DNA of 64,000 nucleotides from Jonesia denitrificans DSM 20603 (GTDB taxonomy: Bacteria > Actinomycetota > Actinomycetes > Actinomycetales > Cellulomonadaceae). How positions within the stretch are numbered: position 1 is the first letter of the stretch; each line of letters opens with the position of its first letter. Of this stretch, positions 1 to 8,354 are shown piece after piece. The DNA lies in contig NC_013174.1 in the NCBI RefSeq assembly GCF_000024065.1, forward strand, positions 1,550,001-1,614,000. The letters are read 5' to 3'. Position numbers and translations under genes: made by a program. The notes under the pieces are model-generated. The model did not search any database. It was not told the DNA's origin and saw nothing but the letters and a program-made list of their open reading frames with translations.

Positions 1-94
1 CCAACGAACACACGCTTCATCAACCAGTAGAACAAGGGGCCTCCTCGAGTTCCTCGCGGTAGCGGGACTCGCTGTAGTCTCTAGAGTTATAGCT
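1..94 (+). other. window-edge stretch, possible 3' end of an upstream gene
   Basis: No complete gene is visible. Frame 3 reads NEHTLHQPVEQGASSSSR and stops at TAG 60-62; frame 1 stops at TAG 28-30. Either could be the tail of a + strand gene lying mostly outside the window. Frame 2 is open from the window edge into the next gene, so an earlier start for that gene cannot be excluded. Confidence 0.25.
82..87 (+). promoter_or_regulatory. candidate leaderless -10 hexamer TAGAGT
   Basis: TAGAGT fits TANNNT and ends 7 nt before the ATG at 95; there is no Shine-Dalgarno sequence. This is the leaderless arrangement known from actinobacteria. Confidence 0.4.
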
Positions 95-625
95 ATGCCT
101 GCACCACATGACGACCGCTTCGAGTCAGAGCCTACGCCTGATGAGTCACAGCCTCCAGCCAACACCCCCGAACACCACTCCCCACCTGACGACAACATCG
201 ATCGGGCGTGGCGCGAGATTGTTGCGGACTTAGAGAATCTTTCCACGAACTCTCCCGTGGAGGAAACTGCGATCACATCGCGGCCAACGCAGCGTGACGC
301 ACCAAACAGAGAAACCCCGCCCACACCAGTGACACAACCTGGACCTCGTGACTGGCACGACGACGATGAAGAACTCGCACAGATCGACGCGTTCATACCC
401 CCCGACCCACCACTGGACCTCACCGGGGACAAAGTTCTCCAAGTAGGGTGGTTCCTTGTCGCACTAGGCGTCCTTGGCTTCCTCTGGACGGGTGTTGTCC
501 TTTCTAGCACTACACCCGTCCATGTCGCTCTCAGCGCAGGGATCGCGCTCCTCGGTGCATCACTTCTCATCTTCCGGATGCGACACGACGACAACGATCC
601 CACAGATCCCGGTGCCCGCGTCTAG
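95..625 (+). CDS. hypothetical membrane protein with charged N-terminal half
   Basis: Protein of 176 residues not recognised as a named family. Residues 1-105 are polar and rich in Pro, Asp and Glu (presumably disordered and cytosolic). Two hydrophobic segments follow at about 114-136 and 141-160, joined by a short turn, then a short charged tail with Arg, Asp and Pro. The layout suggests a small two-pass membrane protein. It converges on the glucokinase gene with a 24-bp gap. The start at 95 has no ribosome binding site but has a TANNNT hexamer 7 nt upstream. Function unknown. Confidence 0.6.
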   Translation: MPAPHDDRFESEPTPDESQPPANTPEHHSPPDDNIDRAWREIVADLENLSTNSPVEETAITSRPTQRDAPNRETPPTPVTQPGPRDWHDDDEELAQIDAFIPPDPPLDLTGDKVLQVGWFLVALGVLGFLWTGVVLSSTTPVHVALSAGIALLGASLLIFRMRHDDNDPTDPGARV

Positions 626-649
626 AGGCACCGCACATGCGTGACGCTG

Positions 650-1594
650 CTACTGTCGAGCAAGATCGGCGGCGCCCACAATGCCTGCCTCGTTCCCCAT
701 CTTCGCCAACGCAAATCGAGCCTCCACCCGGTGCCCACGGGCAGGCAGCGACGTCACAAACGCATCGATAGACGGTTGGAGGAGGAGATTCCCCGCAGCC
801 GCAACCCCACCCCCAATAACAACCACCTCAGGGTCTAACAAAGCAGCAACAGATGCTGCTCCTTCACCGATCCAGCGACCCAACTCGGCAAGAAGAGACT
901 GGGAGAACTCATCGCCCTGCTGTGCGGCGGTCGTCACCAAAGGACCCGTAATCAACTCAACATCTCCACCAGCAAGATCAATGAGAAGTTGCGCTCGCTG
1001 CGGCGACTTAATGGCCATCGCTCGCGCCTCGCGCACGAGAGCTGATCCCGACGCATACTGCTCCCAGCAGCCATCATGGCCACACCCGCATGTGTGCCCA
1101 TTAGGGACGACACGCATGTGACCGACCTCGCCACCAACCCCATACCGGCCGCGAACCAATTGATCATTAACCACCAAGGCGCCACCAAGGCCCGTCCCGA
1201 TAGTCAGCATCAACATGTCTGTAGCTTCACGAGCGGCCCCAAAACGGTACTCAGCCCACCCGGCAGCATTGGCATCGTTTTCCACCACAATAGGGATCTC
1301 TGTTCCCAACAGTGCACGGACTTTGTCCGCAATAGGGTAGTCACGCCACATGATGTTGGGGGCAAATTGAACTGACGTTCGGTCAGGTGAACAAAACCCT
1401 GCCGCAGCCAATCCGATGGCACCAACCGTGTGCTCAGCCGCTAGAATCTCGCACACTTGCGCAATCGAAGCGTCAATACTTGCCGGATCACCCGCAGCTG
1501 TCGCCACACGAGTCTGAGCCAAAATGTTGCCGAATTCGTCAACCACACCTGCGGCGATTTTTGTTCCGCCGATATCAACGCCAATGGCGTGCAT
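650..1594 (-). CDS. glk: ROK-family glucokinase
   Basis: Phosphorylates glucose to glucose 6-phosphate with ATP in the cytosol. The N-terminus carries the phosphate-binding motif GVDIGGTKIAAG, followed by GTGLGGALV in the middle and the ROK zinc motif CGCGHDGCWE, typical of glucokinases of the repressor/ORF/kinase family. There is no helix-turn-helix, so it is a kinase and not a ROK repressor. Length (about 314 residues) is normal. ATG at 1594 is preferred because GAGGGA lies 6 nt upstream; an in-frame GTG at 1612 gives six more residues. A second sugar kinase, ppgK, lies at 52767. Confidence 0.85.
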   Translation of the reverse strand: MHAIGVDIGGTKIAAGVVDEFGNILAQTRVATAAGDPASIDASIAQVCEILAAEHTVGAIGLAAAGFCSPDRTSVQFAPNIMWRDYPIADKVRALLGTEIPIVVENDANAAGWAEYRFGAAREATDMLMLTIGTGLGGALVVNDQLVRGRYGVGGEVGHMRVVPNGHTCGCGHDGCWEQYASGSALVREARAMAIKSPQRAQLLIDLAGGDVELITGPLVTTAAQQGDEFSQSLLAELGRWIGEGAASVAALLDPEVVVIGGGVAAAGNLLLQPSIDAFVTSLPARGHRVEARFALAKMGNEAGIVGAADLARQ

Positions 1595-1754
1595 GTACTT
1601 TCCCTCGCTCACCTGAAGAACTACCGGACCACGCTCGCACCGCTGCAGTCCAAGAAGTATGACCTGACAAGACTACTCAATGAGGTGAGTGTGATGCACA
1701 TCCCGCTGGGCTGGTATATTTCCCTCAACGTCGCCCACTGTCGAAGGAGCCAGA

Positions 1755-3566
1755 ATGGACGAAGCAATAACTCCCCCACTCGTTGAGGTCAATCCTCAAC
1801 ACAACCTCAATGACCTCCTCGCCCGCCGGGTCACCGCTGACCCACAAGGGACCATCATGGAAGTGATGTCACCCCAAGGGACCTGGTCTGCAATCACAGC
1901 GTCAGATTTCCTTGAGGAAGTCCACGGCGTTGCACGAGGATTGATCGCCTCAGGAATTGAGCCTGGCGATCGTGTCGGCATCATGTCACGCACACGCTAT
2001 GAGTGGTCACTTCTTGATTGGTCAATTTGGGCAGCAGGCGCTGTGACAGTGCCGCTCTACGAAACCTCAAGTGCTGAACAAGTCGAATGGATCCTGCAAG
2101 ATGCCGGAGTGAAGTTGCTCATTGTTGAAAATGAACAACTTCACTCGGTGGCAAGCGAGGCGTTTGACAATGCTCCCCAGCTTTCAGACAGCCTCGTCAT
2201 TGACAATGGTGCCATCAGCGAATTGCGTGCTCGTGGGGCCGAAGTCCCAGAAGAAGAACGCAACCATCGAGCCAGTCTTGCCACCCTCGACTCTCTCGCC
2301 ACCATCATTTACACCTCCGGAACAACAGGACGCCCTAAAGGAGTGTGTCTCAACCACCGAAACTTCTACGAGCTATCCGACAACGCAGCAACGCGGCTGC
2401 GTGAAGTCCTCGACTACGGTGCACGACGCACACTGCTTTTCATGCCGCTTGCACACGTCTTTGCCCGGTTCATTCACGTTCTTGTCATCCCCGGTGGGTC
2501 AGTGTTGGGCCACGTGTCCGACACCAAAGACCTGTTACCAGCCCTTGCCTCATTTCAACCGACGTACATTTTGTCTGTACCTAGGGTGTTCGAAAAGGTC
2601 TACAACGCCTCCGAGCAAAAGGCTGTCGCAGGAGGAAAAGGGAAGATTTTCCACTGGGCGGCGCGGGCGTCAATTGCCTTTTCGCGAGCACGTGACACTC
2701 CGCATGGGCCTTCGTTAGGTTTGAGAGTCCAACACCGCATAGCTGACAAACTCGTCTTGTCCAAGCTTCGTGCGGCCTTGGGGGGACACGCGCAATACGC
2801 GATCTCCGGCGGGGCAGCGTTAGGAGAACGCCTTGGACACTTCTTCCGCGGTGCAGGGCTTGTGGTGTTGGAAGGGTACGGCCTGACAGAAACCACCGCA
2901 CCCACTGCAGTCAACGTGCCTGATCGGGTGAAGATTGGCACAGTTGGGCCCCCGCTCCCAGGGTGCGCGATTCGAGTCGATGCCGATGGCGAGATCCTGG
3001 TCCGCGGCCCACACGTGTTCTCGCAGTACCACAACAACGATGAAGCAACACGGCTTGCGTTTGATGGTGAGTGGTTCCGAACCGGCGATTTGGGTTCACT
3101 CGATGAGGATGGGTATCTACGCATCACGGGACGCAAGAAGGAAATCATTGTGACTGCAGGTGGGAAAAATGTCGCACCTGCAGTGCTTGAAGACCGGGTG
3201 CGTTCTCACCCTCTTGTGAGTCAGGTTGTTGTGGTTGGTGACGGACAACCGTTCATTGCTGCCATGATCACCCTTGACGCAGAGGCTCTGCCTGGATGGC
3301 TCAGCGCCCATGGGCACCCTGCAATGTCGGTCAGCCAGGCAAAGGAGACTGCACACGTTCGCGCCGCGCTCGATCAAGCAATTGAGCGAGCAAATAAAGC
3401 AGTCTCCCGCGCTGAATCCATCCGAAAGTACGTTGTCCTCGACACTGATTTCACCGTCGATAACGGCTATTTGACCCCCTCGCTGAAAGTCAAGCGGACC
3501 GAAGTTCTCCGCGACTACTCACGTGAAGTTGATAGCTTGTATGCCGACGTGAAGCGAGTTGACTAA
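1755..3566 (+). CDS. long-chain fatty acid-CoA ligase (FadD15-type)
   Basis: AMP-forming acyl-CoA synthetase that activates fatty acids with ATP and CoA. Motifs seen: P-loop-like TIIYTSGTTGRPKG near residue 180, GYGLTETTAP near 375, and the hinge/C-terminal region with TGDLG and GRKKEIIVTAGGKNV. At 603 residues it matches the large bacterial FadD15 class related to eukaryotic long-chain synthetases. GGAG lies about 6 nt before ATG 1755. A 14-bp hairpin follows the stop. M. tuberculosis fadD15 occupies the same place upstream of trpD and ctaE. Confidence 0.88.
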   Translation: MDEAITPPLVEVNPQHNLNDLLARRVTADPQGTIMEVMSPQGTWSAITASDFLEEVHGVARGLIASGIEPGDRVGIMSRTRYEWSLLDWSIWAAGAVTVPLYETSSAEQVEWILQDAGVKLLIVENEQLHSVASEAFDNAPQLSDSLVIDNGAISELRARGAEVPEEERNHRASLATLDSLATIIYTSGTTGRPKGVCLNHRNFYELSDNAATRLREVLDYGARRTLLFMPLAHVFARFIHVLVIPGGSVLGHVSDTKDLLPALASFQPTYILSVPRVFEKVYNASEQKAVAGGKGKIFHWAARASIAFSRARDTPHGPSLGLRVQHRIADKLVLSKLRAALGGHAQYAISGGAALGERLGHFFRGAGLVVLEGYGLTETTAPTAVNVPDRVKIGTVGPPLPGCAIRVDADGEILVRGPHVFSQYHNNDEATRLAFDGEWFRTGDLGSLDEDGYLRITGRKKEIIVTAGGKNVAPAVLEDRVRSHPLVSQVVVVGDGQPFIAAMITLDAEALPGWLSAHGHPAMSVSQAKETAHVRAALDQAIERANKAVSRAESIRKYVVLDTDFTVDNGYLTPSLKVKRTEVLRDYSREVDSLYADVKRVD

Positions 3567-3596
3567 CCGGACACTCATACGGCACGGTCAGCTATT

Positions 3597-3629
3597 GTGG
3601 GTGGTGAACCGGTACGGTTCACCACCCAC
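3597..3629 (+). terminator. 14-bp stem-loop after the acyl-CoA ligase
   Basis: Perfect inverted repeat GTGGGTGGTGAACC / GGTTCACCACCCAC with loop GGTAC, 30 nt after the stop. No T run follows, as is common for actinobacterial terminators. Confidence 0.6.
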
Positions 3630-3689
3630 CCCACGCGTGGCGGAGGCACTGGCGCCTTGTGGATGCGTGACAACGCTAGGAGGAGAACA

Positions 3690-3971
3690 ATGCCCACTGC
3701 AATTGTCATGATCGATACCGATCAGGCCCTTATCCCGGAGGTTGCAACCGAGGTCGCGACCATTGACGGGGTCTCCGATGTGTACTCAGTCACTGGTGAT
3801 GTTGACCTCATCGCCATTGTCCGTGTAGCTGACCACCACGAGTTTGCTCACGTCATTGCTGACCGTATTGGAAAGACACAAGGCGTGATCAAAACTCGCA
3901 CCTATCTTGCGTTCCGTGAATTTTCACAACATGACCTCGATGTTGCGTTCGATCTGGGGCTCGATACCTGA
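3690..3971 (+). CDS. stand-alone Lrp/AsnC ligand-binding (RAM) domain protein
   Basis: A 93-residue protein made only of the Lrp/AsnC effector domain: MPTAIVMIDTD, then VATIDGVSDVYSVTGDVDLIAIVRV and a C-terminal TRTYLAF strand. No DNA-binding helix-turn-helix is present. In the family such single-domain proteins oligomerise and bind amino acids, and may modulate full-length regulators. ATG 3690 is chosen because AGGAGGAGA sits directly upstream; longer in-frame extensions run into the preceding hairpin. It converges with trpD across 19 bp. Confidence 0.8.
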   Translation: MPTAIVMIDTDQALIPEVATEVATIDGVSDVYSVTGDVDLIAIVRVADHHEFAHVIADRIGKTQGVIKTRTYLAFREFSQHDLDVAFDLGLDT

Positions 3972-3990
3972 CCCGCAGACCTCGTGGGCA

Positions 3991-5070
3991 CTAAACGATG
4001 CTTGTCCCATGGTCGGGGGCAGCGGCAACCCGCCGCCAGGTGTCGATCAGTTGTTGAGTAGCACCACTGTCAATTGCGTCGCGAGCGATGCGCATCCCGA
4101 CAGTAAGCCGGTCAACAAGAGCGCCATCACCGGTGCGCGTACCGTCGGCAACGAGCCCAGCAGCAGCGTTGGCAATCACAGTGTCACGGATTGCCCCATG
4201 GAGTTCACCGGAAAAAATGCGGGCCGCAACGTCAGCGTTTTCTGCGGCTGTTCCGCCCCGAATGTCATCGACCGTGATGGGCTCCAAACCTAACTCCTTC
4301 ACCGGATCGAGAACACTATGGGTGACCTTTCCATCACGCACATCCCACATGTCAGTGGGGCCAAGCGCCGCGAGTTCATCAAGACCATGCGCCCCTCGAA
4401 AGACCAACGCTTGCGTACCACGTGACGCAAAGACGCCAGCAGTGATGGGAGCCATTGCCGCATCAGCGACCCCCACAGCCGCCGCACGTGGACGGCCAGG
4501 GTTCGTGATGGGACCAAGGAAATTGAACGCCGTGGCAAAACCTAGCTCACGGCGAGCAACTGCTGCGTGGCGCATCGACGGATGGAATGTTTGCGCGAAG
4601 CAGAAGGTCATGCCAACCTCACGGCCAATACGCGCGACCTCTGCAGGGGTGTGATCTAGAGGGAGTCCCAACGCTTCAAGAACATCTGCTGAACCTGATG
4701 AGGACGATGACGCACGGTTACCGTGTTTGACGACTGGAACACCACTGGAAGCGATCACCACAGCTGCCATCGTGGAAATATTCACGGTGTGGAGCCGGTC
4801 GCCTCCTGTTCCCACGATGTCCACTGCTTGCTGGGAATGCTCCAGGTCGGGATAAGGCACAGCGTTGTCCAGCATGGCTTGAGAAAGCCCGAGCATTTCG
4901 TTGACGGTCTCCCCTTTTGCGCGTAATGCAACGAGAAAACCGGCAAGCTGCACCGGCGAGGCAGTGCCACTCATGACCTGCGCCATTGCCCATTGAGCGT
5001 CGGCGACGGTGAGATCATTCCCCGCAATCAACGCGGCGGTTGTATCAGGCCAGGTCCGAGTCTGCGTCAT
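3991..5070 (-). CDS. trpD: anthranilate phosphoribosyltransferase
   Basis: Second step of tryptophan synthesis: transfers phosphoribose from PRPP to anthranilate. The PRPP-binding motif VDIVGTGGDRLHTVNIST and the following VKHGNRASSSSSGSADVLEALG are intact, as is the anthranilate-site region FCFAQTFHPSMRHAAVAR. Length 359 is normal. Its ATG overlaps the stop of the upstream receiver-domain gene by 4 nt (ATGA), so the two are translationally coupled. No other trp gene is near. The same gene flanks ctaE in M. tuberculosis. Confidence 0.93.
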   Translation of the reverse strand: MTQTRTWPDTTAALIAGNDLTVADAQWAMAQVMSGTASPVQLAGFLVALRAKGETVNEMLGLSQAMLDNAVPYPDLEHSQQAVDIVGTGGDRLHTVNISTMAAVVIASSGVPVVKHGNRASSSSSGSADVLEALGLPLDHTPAEVARIGREVGMTFCFAQTFHPSMRHAAVARRELGFATAFNFLGPITNPGRPRAAAVGVADAAMAPITAGVFASRGTQALVFRGAHGLDELAALGPTDMWDVRDGKVTHSVLDPVKELGLEPITVDDIRGGTAAENADVAARIFSGELHGAIRDTVIANAAAGLVADGTRTGDGALVDRLTVGMRIARDAIDSGATQQLIDTWRRVAAAPDHGTSIV

Positions 5071-5486
5071 TGAACATTCACTCCCTGCTGCAATGAGCCC
5101 TCGAGTAGGCCTTCTACGGTGTCGCTCAGCGTCAACGCGTCAAGTGGGCGTGGGACAACTGCATCTGCCAACGACCAGGACGCGAGCCAAGCATCCTGCG
5201 CCCGTCCGGTGAGGACAAGAATCGGGGGGCAGTTGTACACCTGGTTTTTCAGTTCTCGTGCAACCCCCATCCCTCCCGCTTTGCGCGCTTCACCGTCAAG
5301 AATGAGCAGATCAAAACGACCCGGGATGACTCGTTCAACGAGAGCGTCATAGGTGGCAACTTCGTGCCACTCTAGGTCAATGTCTCCTACGTGACTTCCT
5401 AGTGCTTGCCGAACCTGCGCCCGAACAGGCGCATCATCGCTGTACAAAAGCACAGAACGTGTAGTGGTGGTGGAGTCAGCGCTCAT
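5067..5486 (-). CDS. stand-alone response-regulator receiver domain
   Basis: Single receiver domain of 139 residues with no output domain. Seen: acidic pair in VLLYSDDAPVR, phosphoacceptor position in FDLLILDGEARK, and the switch Thr in ILVLTGRAQ. The conserved Lys of the usual KP motif is Arg here (VVPRPLDALTL), which may weaken or alter phosphorylation. No histidine kinase lies in the window. It precedes trpD with a 4-nt overlap. AGAGGG lies 4 nt before ATG 5486. Partner and role unknown. Confidence 0.75.
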   Translation of the reverse strand: MSADSTTTTRSVLLYSDDAPVRAQVRQALGSHVGDIDLEWHEVATYDALVERVIPGRFDLLILDGEARKAGGMGVARELKNQVYNCPPILVLTGRAQDAWLASWSLADAVVPRPLDALTLSDTVEGLLEGSLQQGVNVQ

Positions 5487-5834
5487 GTTGCCCTCTATCC
5501 TTTGACTGGTTCGTGCACGACGGTGTGTCCGACCTGTTGCCTACAGTTACCTACAGTGCCGTGGATTGCTGATCAAGCGATGCAACAGATCCTCGACGTT
5601 CATCCTACCGGCTGAGGTGTGCATCACCCCCTGTCGTGTCACGATGAGGAAACACCGCCTTGGCAGCACAGTCGCCGGGGCCGAAAGACCCACCCCCTTT
5701 TATGTGACACTGGCAAGTGTTCCGTCACAAGAAGCGCAGGATCTCCAGGATTCCTTCAACTTTGTGACATTGAACAACGCTTTTCGGTGGGTCTAAGGGC
5801 CCACCAACGGGGGAACATCGGCAATAATGGGACT
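5487..5834. promoter_or_regulatory. 348-bp divergent intergenic region upstream of ctaE
   Basis: No gene supported. It must hold promoters for the receiver-domain/trpD unit and for ctaE-qcrCAB. The only structure I see is the dyad TGTGAC-N15-GTCACA at 5703-5729, with an inner ACACT-GGCA-AGTGT palindrome; TGTGAC recurs once downstream. An operator is possible, but the half-site spacing is longer than the Crp/GlxR consensus. Confidence 0.35.
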
Positions 5835-6476
5835 GTGTCGACTGAAACGGCTGCTCCCAAAGCACAACACCACGTCAGTGTGAATCGTCCCAACCCAGTG
5901 TCGGTCGGGACCATCGTTTGGCTGTCTAGCGAACTCATGTTCTTCGCTGGACTTTTTGCGATGTACTTCACCATTCGCGCCACAGTGCCGGCAGAACAGT
6001 GGAGTGAGGGGACGGGACACCTCAACCTCACCTTTGCCATGATCAACACCGCTGTTCTTGTTGCGTCCTCATTTACATGCCAGTTTGGCGTGTTCGCTGC
6101 TGAACGCTTCCAGCCGGTTCGTACTGGATCCTTGCTCCAGATCACTAAATGGGGCATGAACGAGTGGATGACACTCACGTTCCTCATGGGATCCTTCTTC
6201 GTCGCCGGACAGGTGTTCGAGTATGCAGAACTTGTTCAACACGGACTCACTATCTCCTCGAGCCCGTATGGTTCTGTGTTCTACCTCGCCACCGGTTTCC
6301 ACGGACTTCACGTCCTCGGCGGTTTGATTGCGTTCCTCCTCCTCCTTGGTCGATCCTTTTCTGCCAAGAACTTTGGACACCGTGAGGCAACCACAGGCAT
6401 CGTCGTGTCGTATTACTGGCACTTCGTTGATGTTGTCTGGCTCGGACTGTTTTTCGTTATTTACTTCCTGCGTTAA
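5835..6476 (+). CDS. ctaE: cytochrome c oxidase subunit III
   Basis: Subunit III of the aa3-type terminal oxidase, an integral membrane protein with five predicted helices in this short actinobacterial form (213 residues). [22 protein letters not shown] and the terminal [19 protein letters not shown] are characteristic. The GTG at 5835 is chosen because homologues begin about 20 residues before VSVGTIVW; the reading frame stays open upstream but that part is not family-like. It leads the ctaE-qcrC-qcrA-qcrB operon of the bcc-aa3 supercomplex. Confidence 0.9.
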   Translation: MSTETAAPKAQHHVSVNRPNPVSVGTIVWLSSELMFFAGLFAMYFTIRATVPAEQWSEGTGHLNLTFAMINTAVLVASSFTCQFGVFAAERFQPVRTGSLLQITKWGMNEWMTLTFLMGSFFVAGQVFEYAELVQHGLTISSSPYGSVFYLATGFHGLHVLGGLIAFLLLLGRSFSAKNFGHREATTGIVVSYYWHFVDVVWLGLFFVIYFLR

Positions 6477-6561
6477 GCAGGCAGCGGTGGTGGACATTGA
6501 CGCCCACCACCGCATCAATATGTACCTACCAATCCCCATGAAGCGAGACGAGGATCGATTC

Positions 6562-7341
6562 GTGAAGGCACTCGCTGCCCGTAGACACCACCGGTTTACA
6601 CCGGTCGTGCTCGTGATGTTGGCGCTCATCGCCATTGGTGGAGTGTATGCGGCATTTGCCACTGACTCTGCTCAGGCCGATACGGCAACAAACCAAGACA
6701 TCGACGAGGGCAAGAAGCTGTTTATTGCTAACTGCGCAACCTGCCATGGCATCAATGCGGAAGGGACGTCAACTGTTCCATCTCTCATTGGTGTGGGAGC
6801 CGCTGCAGTGGATTTCCAAGTGGGAACAGGTCGTATGCCTATGCAGATGACTGGTCCACAGGCTGAGGTGAAGCCACCGCAGATGAATGAAGAGCAAACT
6901 GCGCAACTCGCTGCGTATGTTGCTTCTCTTGGCCCTGGCCCTGCCATCCCAGTGGACGACGCGATTGATCCTGAACTCGGCGACGCTTCCAATGGTGCAG
7001 CCTTGTTCCGCACGAACTGCGCGATGTGCCACAACGCTGTTGGTGCAGGTGGAGCATTGTCAGAGGGTAAATGGGCTCCAGATATTCGTCAGACCACGCC
7101 TGTGCATCTGTATGAAGCAATGCAAACTGGCCCCCAGAACATGCCCGTGTTCAACGATGCCACTCTGACCCCAGAAGAAAAACGCGACATCATCGCGTTC
7201 ATTGATACGCAGAAAGAGGGCTCTGCCGGGGGTATTTCTCTTGGTTCGCTCGGCCCCGTCTCTGAGGGCGTCTGGGTGTGGGTTGTTGGAATGGGTCTGC
7301 TCATCGGAGCTGCTGTGTGGATTGGAGCTAAGTCGTCATGA
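6562..7341 (+). CDS. qcrC: cytochrome bc1 complex diheme cytochrome c subunit
   Basis: Diheme cytochrome c of the actinobacterial bcc complex; carries electrons to the aa3 oxidase without a soluble cytochrome c. Two heme-binding motifs are visible, CATCH and CAMCH. An N-terminal membrane segment (FTPVVLVMLALIAIGGVYAAF) and a C-terminal anchor (VWVWVVGMGLLIGAAVWIG) flank the periplasmic heme domains. GTG 6562 is preferred: GAGGA lies 7 nt upstream and homologues start at the KALAARR segment; ATG 6538 is the alternative. The stop overlaps qcrA by 4 nt. Confidence 0.92.
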   Translation: MKALAARRHHRFTPVVLVMLALIAIGGVYAAFATDSAQADTATNQDIDEGKKLFIANCATCHGINAEGTSTVPSLIGVGAAAVDFQVGTGRMPMQMTGPQAEVKPPQMNEEQTAQLAAYVASLGPGPAIPVDDAIDPELGDASNGAALFRTNCAMCHNAVGAGGALSEGKWAPDIRQTTPVHLYEAMQTGPQNMPVFNDATLTPEEKRDIIAFIDTQKEGSAGGISLGSLGPVSEGVWVWVVGMGLLIGAAVWIGAKSS

Positions 7342-8354
7342 GCGACAACGAACTTGTTACAACTTCACCGACACAAAGCACGTTTCAAGACCCTGGTCTA
7401 CCAGAACACAAGTTGCGTATGGGCGACACAGATCCAGTTGCAGCCAAGCGGTCAGAACGCATTGTCGTGGGGCTGTTCGCTGTGTCGATTCTCGGCACGA
7501 TCGGTTCACTACTCGCCTATTTCCTTGTTGTCCCTAATGAAACAACTGACAGTGTTCGCAACGCGAACATTGCTTTGGGCGTCACCCTATTCCTGTCGTT
7601 GATGGGAATTGGACTGGCAGCAATTCACTGGGCTAAATCCCTGATGTCCGATCATGAAGTGGTCGAGGAGCGGCACCTTACTGCCTCAGATGCGCCAACT
7701 CGCGAAGCAGCGCTGACAAAGCTCAACGACGGGGTGAAAGACGCAAATATTGGGCGTCGCACCGTCCTCAAAGGGTCAGTCATTACCGCTCTGGGTCTTT
7801 TCCCGTTGACGATCGCAGTTCCGCTGATTGGATCTGTTGGAAAAGACTGGGATGTGTCAAAGTTCCGCCACACAATGTGGAAGAAAGGAACCCGACTCAC
7901 CACCGACCCAGCGGGTCGTCCAGTCAAGGCATCTGATGTCACGATCGGGTCTGTCGTTCACATCATCCCAGAGGCACCTGAAGAGGAACGCCGCAGCCAC
8001 CACTGGATCACGGAGAAGGCTAAGGCCGTTGTTCTCCTTGTACGTATGGACCCTGCGGACCTCAAGGAATCTGAAGAACGCAAGAGTTGGTCGTATGACG
8101 GCATTGTCGCTTACTCCAAGATTTGCACCCATGTTGGTTGCCCTGTTGCGTTGTACGAACAACAGACTCACCATCTTCTGTGCCCTTGCCACCAATCAAC
8201 CTTCGATGTCTCCGATGGCGCGAAGGTTGTCTTTGGCCCGGCTAAGCGTCCGCTGCCTCAGCTTCCTATCGCAGTGGATTCCGAGGGTTACCTCATTGCG
8301 CAAGATGACTTCAATGAACCTATTGGCCCAAGTTACTGGGAGCGTCTCAAGTGA
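7338..8354 (+). CDS. qcrA: cytochrome bc1 complex Rieske iron-sulfur subunit
   Basis: Rieske protein of the menaquinol:cytochrome c reductase. The [2Fe-2S] ligand motifs CTHVGC and CPCHQS are both present near the C-terminus. Three hydrophobic segments precede the Rieske domain (about residues 40-60, 73-93 and 145-166), the actinobacterial three-helix architecture. Length 338. Start overlaps the qcrC stop (ATGA) and its own stop overlaps the qcrB GTG by 4 nt, so the three bcc genes are tightly coupled. Confidence 0.93.
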   Translation: MSDNELVTTSPTQSTFQDPGLPEHKLRMGDTDPVAAKRSERIVVGLFAVSILGTIGSLLAYFLVVPNETTDSVRNANIALGVTLFLSLMGIGLAAIHWAKSLMSDHEVVEERHLTASDAPTREAALTKLNDGVKDANIGRRTVLKGSVITALGLFPLTIAVPLIGSVGKDWDVSKFRHTMWKKGTRLTTDPAGRPVKASDVTIGSVVHIIPEAPEEERRSHHWITEKAKAVVLLVRMDPADLKESEERKSWSYDGIVAYSKICTHVGCPVALYEQQTHHLLCPCHQSTFDVSDGAKVVFGPAKRPLPQLPIAVDSEGYLIAQDDFNEPIGPSYWERLK

